A DNA stretch of 64,000 nt from NCBI GenBank assembly GCA_034008185.1, contig CM067109.1, positions 31,094,885-31,158,884 of the forward strand, read 5' to 3'. Both the position numbers and the translations under genes were made by a program. The notes beneath the pieces are model-generated. The model ran no database searches. It saw nothing but the letters and a program-made list of their open reading frames with translations, and had not been told where the DNA came from. Below are positions 46,521 through 60,100 of this stretch, piece after piece (position 1 is the stretch's first letter; each line of letters starts with the position of its first letter). This DNA is from Gorsachius magnificus. Taxonomy: Eukaryota > Chordata > Aves > Pelecaniformes > Ardeidae.

Positions 46521-48310
46521 CTGCTAGTTTTCTTCTGTTTATGGTGCTTCATTCCTGAAGCAGGCAGGAGCTTGAAGAGGTGAAAATTATGTGTTTCCAG
46601 CAGAAGACTGGCACCTTCATGGCAACAAGTGTCTTCAGCCATAGCAGGCAAAATCTTTTATCCTTAATATTTCAAAAGTTGTGCAGAGCACAGCACAATG
46701 CAGTGGTACAGGTAGTGTGGGCCACAGGACTATTCCAAAGGGTTAGGGGTTCGTTTATACAGATAACAGCCTCTTGCCTTCAAAACACTCAGTTTGTCAC
46801 CATTCAACAATATCTAAGGTGTGCAGTAGTCAGTACTGTACATAAATACATGTAGAAGATAACTGGTATCCAGCACTTTTAAGGTAACTCAGCATCAGGA
46901 ATCAAGGATTGCAACAGGCCAATCAATGATCAAAGAAAATACAGAAATCAGACTTCTAGGAGAATAGTCTCATGCAAACACATTAGCATTAGGCTGACAA
47001 AACAAATGAAAAATTAAATGTGTTATTGATTGCTTCCCCAGGTAACGATGCCTCCATTTTGATAAAACAGCTTGCACAGTTCAGCTCCATAGAAAACTAA
47101 ACCAGACACTTAAATGCCAGCATTAAAAAAAAAAGAGATTATTCTAAGTAAAAATATAGTAAACTGATCAAGGAAGCATATGAATTAAAAACAAAAACTA
47201 CAGAGCTTCCTGTGACTGTTTGAGCACAACTTAAATACAGTATTTTAGCTGTTTCTCTGAAAGTGGGGGACACAGACCCTTAACTACATATAGCAGTGAC
47301 TGAGCTCTACATTCTAAGGCCCAATCCAGCAAAGGCTCACAAGCTGACATAAAAGACGCATATTCAAGACGTAACTGGTGTGATGTCTCCATCTGCAAGG
47401 AAGGAATGAGTCTTAAATGCAGCCACATCCTGCTACACAAAAGGCTTTTAAAACCCACAGAGGCTGTTTAATGCCAGTCTGCCACTCCACTGTCAGCCAA
47501 AGCAAAACAGGTCAAGCATTATGTGTTCACAGTTGCACAAATCAAGAGCAAACATGCTACTCCATTCTGAACAAGCTGTAAGTGATGTAGACGTTGTGCA
47601 TCTAGGAAGAAATTACAGAAATGAGCCTCCCTGTCAGCAATTAGATGTTGCTTCACAACTTTTTCATGAGATCATTAGGCTAACAGCTTGCATGCATTGA
47701 ACCAGTGGGAAACTCACATGACAAAAAAGCAAGTCAGAAAGAATACACAAATTTTGAATGAGCCCCACTAACCCTAAAAATATCATGTTGAGAGAAGAAG
47801 AAAACCCTTTTCTGGCTTGCAAAGATTTCTTCTTCACAAAATAGTCTCCTTGGATTCACTGATGAGGGAGGCACACATCCAATCCAGATGAGGTGAACCA
47901 CAGAAATAAGTAAATTAAAGGTTAATCCAATAGGATGAGCACTATTTTGGAATGAGTGGGTAGCATTTTTTTTCAGTTATTTGTGTCCTACACCACAGAT
48001 CAAAAATTTAAAAGTCCACAAAAAAGAAGCTACATCACATTTCTCTATAAAAGCACTGTTGAGTGTCCTGAGATGCTCAGAAGAAACACAACTTTCCTCT
48101 TTCTGGAGGGTGAAGAAAGGAGTGGATGCCAATGATGCTTTGTGTAGGAGAAGAGTAGGCATCAAAACATATGAGAGCTAAAGTTAGCTTTCCTTTCCGC
48201 TTGTTCCCTGGTGATATGGGAACATGAGAAGAGGCAGAAGGAAAAATACTTGTGTTATCCCTTCAGTTACACAGGGGGAGGATGAGTATGCGCTGAGAAA
48301 GAGAAGAAAG
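46521..48310. other. unique sequence, no gene recognised
   Basis: Short open stretches only; no repeat family recognised. Confidence 0.6.
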
Positions 48311-48360
48311 AATATATATACATATATATACATATATATATACAATTATATATATAAATT
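48311..48360. repeat. (TA)n/(CATATATA)n low-complexity tract
   Basis: Alternating TA with regularly spaced C, an AT-rich microsatellite able to form hairpins. Confidence 0.9.
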
Positions 48361-48639
48361 ATAAGAACACACAGATTATATGCTGGGGAAAAGCAGGACT
48401 AGAAAAAAGCTGCATTTTGGTTGTTTTTTTTTAATGTCACATAATATATGTCTTTAAAAGGACAGAAAGAGAAAAGAAGAAAAGGAAAGTTAGAAACATG
48501 ACCTAGGGCAAGAAGTACTATGAAAATTAAAAGGGGCACTTGTGAGAGGAATGAAGGAAAGAAATGCATAAAGAAAATAAATGCAAAAGAAAAGCAAACT
48601 AAAATGACAAGGCCAATAAAAGTTCTTTTAAGAGAAATG

Positions 48640-49061
48640 ATTTTTGATCAAAGGACAGGGAAGCCTGCCGTATAAGGATAGGCTGAGAGAACTGGGTTTG
48701 TTCAGCCTTGAGAAAAGGAGGCTTAGAGGTGATCTCATCACCATGTACCAATATTTAAAGGGTGGCTGTAGAGAAGATGGAGACTCCCTTTTCACAAGGG
48801 GTCACATGGAAAAGACGAGGAGTAATGGGTACAAGTTAATCTTGAGATGATTCCGATGGGACATGAGAGGAAAATTTTTCACCATGAGAACAGTCAAACA
48901 TTGGAATAATCTCCCCAGGGTTGTGGTTGACACTGGACACTTTCAAGACTCAGCTGGACAGGGTGCTGGGCCATCTTGTTTAGACTGTGCTCTTACCTAG
49001 AAAGGCTGGACCAGATGGTCCTTGAGTTCCCTTCCAACCAGGTAATCTATGATTCTATGAT
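48640..49061 (+). mobile_element. CR1 LINE 3' fragment, plus strand, diverged
   Basis: Covers the end of ORF2 and the 3' UTR. The first 68 codons from 48644 still read as CR1 ORF2, including [19 protein letters not shown], shared with the copy at 8358-9117. They end at a TGA at 48848-48850, after which frameshifts occur. The 3' end is complete: TTCCCTTCCAACCAGG followed by ATCTATGATTCTATGAT. The copy is older than the one at 8265, judging from its broken frame. Confidence 0.93.
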
Positions 49062-50447
49062 AAGTATTCTTGCTGAAGTGCTACAATAAGCAAAAATAGG
49101 TGTCTCCATTAGCTCAGACAATAGTTTTACACTTTTATTGTTGAAACATTCCACCTTTCATCTCTGTGGACAATTCTGTTATCTGGATTTGTGGCATGAC
49201 TATATTTGCACCTAATTTGGACAGAAAATATGCATCTCTGTAGGAAAAAATAAAGCAAGAATAAAAGACCCACTTAAACTAATAAACTCCACCTCCCCTC
49301 ATCCTCCCCCTGAGACTGGGAATTGTCTGCAATTAAAAAAAAAACCCCAAAGATAAAAACTAGTGAAAATACATGAGAAAGTCATCCTCAGATTCTACAA
49401 AAGTAAGCTGCTTTAAATGGCAGATGCTTTGACTTTCCTATTATAAAAATATACACCAAACATCAGACATTCCCCTGCTAGTGCTGTACATACATATTTA
49501 TTTTAAAGTATCTTTGCATTCTGTGCAACTATTTTATCTTTTGCTTCCTCCCCTGCAGCAGGAACATCATCTATTATTTCCTAAGGGACAAAACCCACAT
49601 GAATGGTCACAGGTAACATGTAGATATACAGACAACCCAATAATGTATTTAATTAAGGCTTTAAAAAATTCAGATCCTTCTCAGAAGTCATTTGGCTGCC
49701 AGTTTGGACAATGCCAGTAATGTGATGGTTAAGGAATGCATTTTGAACTGACGAATGCTCAAACACTACTGAATTATAAGAAGAAGATTCTGGACGGCAT
49801 TGACATGACACAAGCACTGTCAAACATGACAATAAATCACTTGTCACAAGAAAAGAACAAGAAATGTTTAATGCAAGCAGATGCTTCTGTGATTGATATG
49901 CAGCCCTGGTCTTCATCAAGAAATACAGTGAATAGGAAACAACTTGAAGTTTGCTGTCACCAAGAAGAGACTGCATATCCTGCAACTATGAATGAAGCAA
50001 TTAGACTATGTATTGCACACACATTTATGGATAGCAGCTCTCTACAAATACTGGCAGGATTAATACTGTCTTTAGAATGACCGATCTGCTTCTTTTTTTG
50101 CCCAACATGTGCAAACAGAATTTCATTTAAAAGGTGAACATTGATTTTTGCCTTTTTTCCCTCATTTTAAAAATGGCATATTAAGAAACACAGACAATAA
50201 ATAAGATAATTTAAAATGACATCTACATCAGGGAACAAGAGAAAAGTCTTTTAAATGATTCAATACTATCTTCTTTGATGCACATACAGCTTCTTTAGCT
50301 GTGGAAATATTTCAGCTATTTCTCTCCTCCTACCCTGTCACTTTACCTCATACTCATTTACAGTGTTGCTGGATAGTAAGTTAATAAAACCAGAAAGCAA
50401 CCCTACAATTTTCAGACTAAATCCACAAAGCCGTTTGTTTACAGTAC
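49062..50447. other. unique sequence with one unexplained ORF
   Basis: A 114-codon open frame (49736-50080, plus) has ordinary composition but no recognisable domain. The opposite strand is open over the same stretch, so there is no clear coding signal. Confidence 0.5.
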
Positions 50448-50510
50448 AAAAAAAAAAAAAAAAGAAAAAAAAAGAAAAAAAAGGAGAAAAAAGAAAAAAA
50501 GAAAAAAAAA
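50448..50510. repeat. A-rich tract with interspersed G
   Basis: Long A run breaking into (AAAAAG)n-like units. A purine-only strand of about 60 bases. Confidence 0.9.
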
Positions 50511-53500
50511 TCAAGTACGGAGATACCAAGTAAGATCCAGGTACTTCAAATCTTTGTGGCTTTGGCCTTAAATAATTAGTACCTTCAGCCAATCTGGAGC
50601 ACAAAGACGTTGAGGAAGCCTGATTTTTCAGCCTAGAGAAGAATAATCTACTTTTTTACAATCCTGGATTATCAACATGGCTGGACCCTAATCAATAGTA
50701 AATGAATGAGTCATGAGACTGGATGCTCTGCATCATCACTTAATTCTCCAAATTCAGCTCAACTCAGTGGTAATTGATAGATTCTCACCATGAGAAGGCT
50801 GCTTAGCAGCCTGAATAAAAATTAATTAGCCACACATTTACCACACACCCATGCTAAATAAATATACTTTACTTGGTAGATTCAACACTCACTCCCAAAT
50901 CTCAATGAACATAAAATACTCTTATTTAGAGATTGTCATTACAGCCCTTTGTTTGGTTGCACAAGGAAACCAGCCAAAAGCTTAAACTTTCTCTGCATTT
51001 TGTTGTGTGTTTTCAGTGAATAAAAAGAACATTCCAGCCTCTGGGGATATTGATCTATTCACAGGCACTAAATTAATTTTTTAAAAGACAGTATAAGAGC
51101 TTTTCCACTCTGGATATCTATGCAAAGCTGTGAAAATCAAAGAAGATTAAATTTGAAGAGTAAAGTCTCTCTTGATACATGCATGGTGAACTACCAACAC
51201 AGATAGCCCCATTTATTCAGCAAGATGAAAATACATTCTATAATGGAAATAAAAAATCTGTAGCAAAGGTGGGGAAGGCAAGAAAGTAATTAATTTTTAT
51301 TAATACTACTGACTGAGGGAATGTGGTTTTTTGCAGGTCTAAATCATAGAACTACAAGACTAAATCATTACATCTTCTTAAAAAATTGGATATAAGTTGT
51401 CTTCTCAGTTAAACAAATATAAATTCAGAATAACCCTACTCAGTGATTTACTCCACTTTGCCAAATGATTTATACTATCTTAACCTTGATGTAAGATCAA
51501 AATTTGCTCCCTTGTTAAAATCAGGTGCTCATGAATCCAAATTTGATAACTTTCTAAATCTGCCAGAAATTTAAATGACACCCAGAAATGGATTTAAGGT
51601 CAAGGCATATAACTATATTTCAAAGAAATCGTGTCAGATGAGGTACAACAAGAGTTGTGAGTAATAAAAATTTAAGGTGTTTAACTTCAGCAATTTTTTA
51701 TATGGTTATATCTTAAGCACAACTTCATGAAGAAATCCCAAATGTTTACATTTCTTGATTATACAAAAAAAAAAAAAAAACAAAACACCCTTTGACAAAT
51801 TCTGTGGACTTTCTATGATTGTAATTCAGAACAGGAGTCTATGGGGCAGCACAGGTTCAAGTGGAGGTTTATTTGTCCTCCTCTTAATAGCAACGATGTT
51901 CAAGATGGAAAACAGCCAATGTGATATGGCATTCACAAACCTGACTGATCCTGCAGTGCTGACAGTCTGGAAGTCAACATAATTTAGTATATAATGTAAG
52001 TGTTCTTGCTACAGAAACAACAGACAAAATAAAATCCCAGATTGCAAATTCCGCAGTGCTTTTAGGGTAGAAATTTACAGTATTGTATTACTGCTGAAGC
52101 TGAAGTGGTAAAATTGTATGGCATGCTTCAAGTTTAAATTATCATCTGGGTTCAGCCAGTACCAAACACCAAGCAACTCTACAAAAATATTCTAAAGTAC
52201 ATCTCCTATCAGAATAGGAGTTGGATACATTTATCAAAGCAAATATTTTCTACAGAGGTCACACTTTGAAAGTTCATTCCACCTTTGGATAAAGCATCAG
52301 TTTCAGTGGTATCCACCTTTAGTTATGTGGATTCTCTCTCATACCTAAGGAAGCAACCAAAAGAGAATTAACTTTTCAAGTGTAACGACTGTATGTCAAA
52401 TCAGTCACCTTTCAGTGAATTACAATGAGTGTACCAGCTATTGAATCAAAGTTATCACCTCGTAAATCATACCAGGATCAAGTCAATGTCAAATACACTG
52501 CATGGTTGAGTAGTTATTTCCCCCCAGCAAATTAAAATCCTGATATCCTACAGCTGCTAACATTTACAAAAGCAATTATATTCAGAACTGACCTGGTGTA
52601 ACTTGCTGTGAAAAATCCTGATATGGTAGTTCTTTAGGTAGTTATTATACTCTCCTTTGGAGGGAAGACAGCAAAAGCACTGGATTTTTCATGTGTCCAG
52701 TCTAATACTAATTCTAACATGGTCATCATGCTTTAGAGAGCAAATTACTAAATAACAAATATTGCACTCATATCTGGAAAGTCCTTTTGCTTTATGAGGT
52801 TTAGTGTAAAATAAACAGACTAACAAATGCATTTACTGAATCTTTACAAAATATATTTGAGATTAGAAATGCTAATTTAATGTGATATAATGAACTTGTT
52901 CAATCACGCACAAGTAATCTTGTAAAATAAGACTGCCATAGCAGTCTTTGTAACGACTTTATAAGACTTCAAGGTTTTATCACCATATTTTCCAGATGGA
53001 CAATTTAAAATATATAATTTCATGTATAATATCATAATTCATAATATGTATACTTTTGAAGTTGAGGTACTATGATCTTTCAATTATTTGAAAGAATTTG
53101 AAAAGGCCAAGATATTCCAATATCAACTTTATTGAGAGAATGGTATACTTAATTTTGAAATTTTATATCTATTTTTACATTTTTACTTTACATTCTGATT
53201 TACCACATAGAAGTTAACTGGCCTACTCCAATCTATTTCACGAAAAAACCCTGTTTCAAAATTAAATGTTTTGTTCCAATTCAGAATGACAAGTAATGTT
53301 AAAAATGCACTGTGTTTTGAGAAATAAAACCTGTTCCTCCTATGCAACTACTCAAGAAAAATCAGTCTGAAGTAGTATTCTCCGTACCATCATCCTAACT
53401 CTTTTTGGAATAAATATCATACACACAAAGCTTTTTTCTATAGTACTTAGGTCAAATGTTGTAAGGTGCTGCCCTTGGAAACTAGAGTTACTTTATTATT

Positions 53501-54361
53501 CCATTCCCCAAAATGTCAGAAACAACAGAGTAGGAATCAATTATTTCCTGCAGCAGTATTAAAATATACTCTCAAAGAAAAGAGAGTGAACATTCCAAAA
53601 TGAAAATTCAAGTGATAAAGAACTGAGATGATAAGAAATCTGCAAGACCGACCCATAGATTATATTTTTTCTTTTCTTTTAGATGAAAAAATTTGATCTG
53701 TAGGGCTGAATGAAAAAACAGCAGTAAATACTGATGTATGGGTTTTGGATGGATACCTGGGGGAAGGGATGAATTTCAGTTAGAATAAGCCATTATTTTA
53801 ACCATTATTTACAATAAACTGAATTATGACGTTGCTGGTAACTCTTTAGTCAATTCTCTTTCCCCTCACGTGGATGTGGTGTCTGTGACAGTGAGAAAAG
53901 AGCAACACTTTGTGTAGATAGCTTCCACATGTAACTTCCAATTATTCATACAGATAGTTTTGAAAGCACACAGCAAGCACCTTAAGAACAGGGACATTAA
54001 GAAAATAACTTCACAAACCGTAGTTATGTAATCCCATATCTTTCCAGACCACTAACCCTACAAATTTGGAATAGTTTCTTAAGTTAAAAATTTCACATCC
54101 CATGTTGAACTAACAGCATATATTTCTGTTTAAATCCCATGTAAGTGCAGCAGAAATTATGTTCAAGCTTCCAGGTTAAAAAAAACACTGAGCCAGCACA
54201 CGTGATTTCCGGTAAATAGAATAAGCTGAAGCCTATAGCGCTAGGCATGCATGTTAAGATGTTAAGGTGCTCACCTTTCAAACCCTTGCTAGAGCTTTTT
54301 CTAGTATGAGCAGGATAGGCTGTGGGAAAAGTACTCTGACAAAGTTCCAAGCTAACCCTGA
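50511..54361. other. unique AT-rich sequence, no gene recognised
   Basis: Includes a 16-A run at 51765-51780. No repeat family or coding signal recognised. Confidence 0.6.
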
Positions 54362-54520
54362 AGAGAAAAGTAGTATATATGCATTATCGGATGTATGATA
54401 AATTGATAATGTATAATATATATTTTATATGTTAAAGTCATAGTGTGTATATTATATAATTATACATACTATATATTATAATTATAGATTATATAATTTA
54501 TTAAAATATTTCAACACAAA
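54362..54520. repeat. AT-rich palindromic low-complexity region
   Basis: Nearly pure A/T with many TATA, ATAT and TAATTA motifs and local inverted repeats. Likely to form cruciform or hairpin structures. Confidence 0.8.
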
Positions 54521-56739
54521 ACAGTATCAACTGAGTCCATCACGTAAGTGATGAGAACACATTATTCTATTTCATGTTTCATAATGTCTAACAGCAGAAG
54601 ATAAATATTGCTCCTTAGGAAATACTGCTAAATAATGATTCTACAACATTTGGATGTTTATTTCTGTTAGGAGGTGAAACATCCTTCAATTTTCGTAAAA
54701 TCAACATTTAGAAAATGTTAAGTGTGTAGTTTCTGAAGTGTTAGTCGACTGGTAGTTGGAAAGAGCTCAGGGATTTTCAAAGGACAGATTTATTGAAGCC
54801 AACCTCATATCCAAGCAAAACAGACCATATGATTTGTAAAGCACAATTTATTTGACAAATTTGCCTGTTTCTTTGCAAATTGGCTACAAACAAATGGCAA
54901 TGGTTTCAGACATTCATTATTCAGAATTACCGGTGAACACAGTGAGCTAATAATTTCTGGTTAGCACATTGTTTAGAACACTTAGTTTGTATTGTTTCAC
55001 TTATGAATATAGCAGATGTTATATTGGCTGTTTCCTACAGAACAGCTTATATCAATAATCATTACCTGTGTGAACTTTGAGTTATGCATCTGAATGCTAT
55101 ACTCAACGTAAGAACATTAATTACGTAGACCAAAATTAATTTTGTTGTAATATTCAAGTTCATTTTTGTTAAGTTTTCCCCAAATATTCATGCTAGGGAA
55201 GCTGTGGCACTTTAGAAAAATACAGAAAAGAAAAAAAAAACAAACAAAAAATACTTACACATCCAGCATGACTTAACTGAAAGTTAATATTCATCGAATA
55301 GTGATCAGCAGTTTTCAAGCATACATCACATTCCATATTGAAAGCTCGAAATAGAAAGACCATTCTTCTCAAATTGGGAATCATTATCTGAGAAAGTGCA
55401 GCCTCCATTTCATAGTAAATATGTACACATATATATTTTTTTCCTCCACAGAGGTAAACAAACATTAACATAAACTATTCCAGAGATATAATCATATATT
55501 GAAAAATTAAAGTTTAATGAACATAGGAAAATTATGCTCATATTTCTCTGAAGCATCTAAGGAAAAAATGAAAATATTCTCATCTATCAAGAAAGGAGCA
55601 GAATGTTACAAAGAACCTTTATTTACCACTGATGTATTGTTTGGTTTTTATTAAATAATTTTAGGAAAAAAAAAAGTTTAATTTTTGGGAGGTAATCCAA
55701 ACCACAACTTTTCTGGACTAGTTTCTAAGTACAGTTCTTTGCATTATATTTTTCTAAAGTTTCTATCCTAATGACTACAACTCTTTAATCTAGATAAGTG
55801 ATTTTATTTACAAGTAGCTGGGTTTTTTTATTAAAGCACTGCATAGATGGCTGATATATCTCATTGTTTCTCAAAATTTGAGGTAGGAACATGTGCAGAA
55901 TTGTCTGTTAAAATGTTTCTTTTTTTTCCCTTGCAGCCCCTCAAAGACTGAAATTTCAAAATTATTACTTCTTTTTAAAAACATGAAGCAAAAACTTTTG
56001 ATATATCAAACAGTTAATCCTGTTTCAATATGGATACAAATGTTGACCTGTCAGAGGTTCATAAGCACAACATGCAAATTTTCAGTCAGCTCATATTGAA
56101 AAGATCCACAGCACAAGGACAGATACTGTGTCACTACTATGGGAGAGCATGTGAATAGGTACAGCAAACCTAAGGTTAAAGTCATTAAATATCCTCGCTA
56201 AGTGATATACTAAGTATCTCTGAACAAACTTAATAAAGAAGGAGATACAGTGCAAAGCAGGAAAGTGGGCTTGAGATGAGTCCAAAAGTCTGTTCTGTCA
56301 GCTAGTTTTTGCATTCATCTATTTTTTACGTTCATATATTGTACACACAGAAGGATCAGTGCCTTTGTGTTTCCCATCATAAACAATTCAAACTAACCTT
56401 GTTAGGTTTCTGTATACTTTTGGATAATTCAGAAGAGTGTTTCTGTTCATAATTCAGGATCTCTGAGCACACCATAATAAATAATTAATTATAACTGCTA
56501 TTGAATTTCAGTATTTTTATTTTTTCATGCTGAAACAAGGACTGTATCTTATGTACCCAAGAACAGCATTTCAATTTTCATATTTTTGTACAAATATTAC
56601 TGGATTCTAGGGACACAGCCAATAAGATCTATTTATACTTACTTTAGTTTTCACAAGTTTAACCACTGAAACTGAAAGTTTCTAAGCTGGTTGCCTGCCT
56701 TCAGTCAGTCTGAAAAATTTCAGGTTTCATTCTTGTTCA
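54521..56739. other. unique AT-rich sequence, no gene recognised
   Basis: Nothing recognised beyond short open stretches and short A runs. Confidence 0.6.
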
Positions 56740-57110
56740 GAATGAGGCTAGTGACCAGGGTAGAGAGGACAGAAGACAGAAAGACATGCCAGAAAAATAT
56801 GGTGCTGGAACTAACTAAGCAGAAACACAATCAAAAATGGTAGAAGAGGAGTCAGCAAAGGATGAGAAGACGGGAAAGGGGGTTGGAAGAAAAAAAAAAA
56901 AAGGAGAGAGGAAAAAAAAGCTTGAAGAAAGGTATTGAGACTGGAAGAGATATTAGCTAAGTTTTGTCATGTAGAGAAGGCATAAAGTAGGAGATAGGGT
57001 CTAGCAGGCAGGTAAGAGCTGACTGGAATACAAGGACACATAGCTGGCCTGAAGAGACAGAAAGGAGACAGACTGAAGCAGAAGCGGGGTCTGTGAGAGT
57101 CAGGGAACCC
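56740..57110. repeat. purine-skewed block
   Basis: The plus strand is strongly enriched in A and G (GAAGA, GGAGA and AGACAG motifs plus an A run at about 56889-56900) for roughly 370 bases. It is not a simple tandem repeat. Possibly a decayed (GA)n/(GAAA)n array. Confidence 0.5.
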
Positions 57111-60100
57111 TCTCCTCCTTTAACAGAGATTCAGATGCTTGCTGGTCATCACTGTGTAGCTGTCAGCATGTATCTGTGACACCTACTAGAAAGAAGAAAA
57201 TTTCACCATTCTTCAGTGCCAGATTGCCTGTGGAACAACTACGATTTCCATGAGTTACTTGTTTGACAGCACACAGCAAATACGTACACTCTTGTACTGC
57301 ACCTTGGCACTTTTATCTCTAGCACATAAGAAAAGAGACGCAGAGATAAAGTCCTCCTTCCCCAGACAAAAAGACCATTGCATTAATTCTTCTCTCCTAG
57401 CCTCTTCTGTTTCATGCAAAAGTGACTATTTTTTTTAAAGTTTCAAAATAAAAATTAACCCAAACAAAAAAGATAGCTGCAGATGATCATTCCATATATA
57501 TAGCTGTATATGTATGATACACATGCTTTCTACCTTATATTTTTCTTGCCTACTTAGAGAGTTGGGACAGGAATTGTCTATTGTTTTGCAGAAGGGTTTG
57601 CTTTTGGTTAAAGTGCAACAGCAACAAATAGTTGACCCTCTGCACATATACATGCTCATGTACACACAGAACCTTTTTGTGTGCATAGTTGTGGCAAACT
57701 TGTAAGCAGCTGAACCACTTAATTGCATGTATGGCTTGCAAAGCCAGCTTTATTTTTAAAAGTAGACACAATTTCTGGATGTATTCACAAATGGAGGTAT
57801 TCAGCATTTAATCTCCCAGAAATAAATGCACACAGGCTGCAGCCAGGAACTTTGTGGAGGATCTTCACTAAAAATTGACTGTTCTGACTGCACAACTGTC
57901 AGCCATGTTCTCATGTATCATTTGGATGGCAGAATCCTGTACTTTAGTAGTTTTGTCATTCTGTGGAGCAGCAGAGTCTGCATGAATGTTTTTGCAGTAG
58001 TAAATAACTAGTATATATAATAAATATATGACTGGCCACATCACATGCAGAAGTTTGTTGACAAAAGATTTGTATGAGATGAGACTATATCCCTTTTCCT
58101 TCCTCAACACCTGTTAAATCATGAGCACTGCTTGAGCCCTCAAATCTTTGATGCTTTTAACCTCTAAGCACAACAGGATAAATACAGCTTAAGATTACTG
58201 GCAGTTGTTCCATTCATTACATGTTTCTCCTAAAAATGGCAAAATGGCTTCATGTTCAGACATTTTCCTATAGTCAGTGATCCTACAGGGTCCTCTAGTC
58301 TGCCTCCCCACAAACCAGGAAATTTAGCCTGAAACAAAGATTAGATTGGCGCTGGATTCATGTCTTAATTGATCTACATAAGGCAGTATGGCAAAGAACA
58401 TACTGCCGACAGCAAGTATGCTATCAGTCAAGTGACAATATTGTAGAGCCTAGCAATGCCAGTAAGCTTCAGCTCCCAAAAATGTAGAAAAATACACGTT
58501 ACTCTTTCATGCTGTTTTTAGTCTTCTAACATACTGATAGTACATTTTTTTGTGGGTTAAATAACCTAACCACAAACTAAGCAGGCCCTCCAGGCAGACC
58601 TAGCTCACGTGCAATGCCACATAACCATGAAAGCCAGTTGAGATGTTTTGTGATCTGGACATCCTCTGACTTTCAGCTGCTTAATGCAATCTTCCAACCC
58701 GCATCACTTCACTGTGAGCAGCCAAACCACAAAAAACAATTTGTATCTTTTCCAGAGAAGCACTTCACCTTAGCTACCAGTTTAGTCACAATTCAATCTC
58801 AGGAGAGACAATCAGCCTTCTTGTTTTACAAATATTAATATGTAGTGTGCCATTTCAAGTCCAAGTCTTCACAACACTGCCTGGCCTCAGCCTATACAGC
58901 ATTGTTTTGCTCTGTCACTCCTGAAACTCTGGGCATTCAGCCCCACAAAGAGCCCAGCTGGCCACTATTTGGTAGCAGTTACACAAGTAAGAAAATAATG
59001 TCGTTAACTTGAGTGCAGGCTTTTGTTTGGTCAATTATTAACTGAATAGGCTGGTACAATTTTAATAAATATTGAAGTGATTAAAGTGTAAGAAAATTGG
59101 TATTTGCATGACAAGATCAAGTGGCTTAATATGGGTTGCAATAATAAATTAACAAAATTAGCAAATAACCTTATCAAAGAGCAGTTTCTCAACTAAGTAT
59201 AAGAATATTGGCATTTTTCCAGACTGACCTCAAATTAATGTTTAAAGGAGTGCATTTGCATAATACATTGCACGGCACATACACAGAGTTACTAACAGCT
59301 TGTTGAAACCACCCTGTTTTCTCACTTCAGCAGAAGCAGAACGGCAGCTGCTTGCATACCAAGCTCCCTGCTCTATACTCTCTTACCACAGCTGGGTGCA
59401 TGTAGGGAACCGATCCGGCTTCCTCTGAAAGGCAGAGGTAGGGGTGACCTGTTGATTAATTCAGTTAATTTCCAGGTATATTTGTTTCAGTAAATGTGTA
59501 CAAGCAATAACGTTTGTGCACTTGATCTATTAAGTGATAACAGTATTGTAACATGCATCTCATCTTATGTTGATTATTACTGTGATGCAATAGACTGTAT
59601 TCTGCAACGTGAAGTACAGAAATGTTCTTCATTGGTGCAAAATGTGTAATTTATTGGTTTTATACCTCCCAGCTTTACCATCATGTTTTCTTCATTTTCC
59701 TCGAATACTGTTGACAGTTCCTTCTTTGCTCTTGAAGTTTGTCCTTCACATGTGCATTTGACACACCGTTTGCTACCGCTGACATGGGCTTGCCTCATTA
59801 CTGCAGCCAGGGCCGTGCTGGAGGCAGGCAGTGGCTGTAAAGGCAGCATCCACAGCTCCTCAGGTGCCCGTCACCGAGGGACCCGCCACTTTAGAGCCAT
59901 GTTAAGAACTAAAGAAACACAAGAGGCAAGGTCAGTGGCACCATTTTCCCTCCTGAAATGACAGCAGCAATCTCCATGCCTGTGGATGAGCGAACCCAGG
60001 GTACACACCTCTGTGGAGACAGAAACAGAGCTTCCCCCCCGCAATGCTCTCCTCCCTGTGGGTAGCAGGAGGCACAGCGTCTTCCCAGGTTGTCCTCCAA

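Noticed and set aside
49736..50080. 114-codon plus-strand open frame
   Set aside because: The opposite strand is open over the same bases, and no family or splice sites support coding.
58285..58330. possible old CR1 3'-end fragment, minus strand
   Set aside because: The resemblance is short and interrupted; it cannot be told from chance without an alignment.
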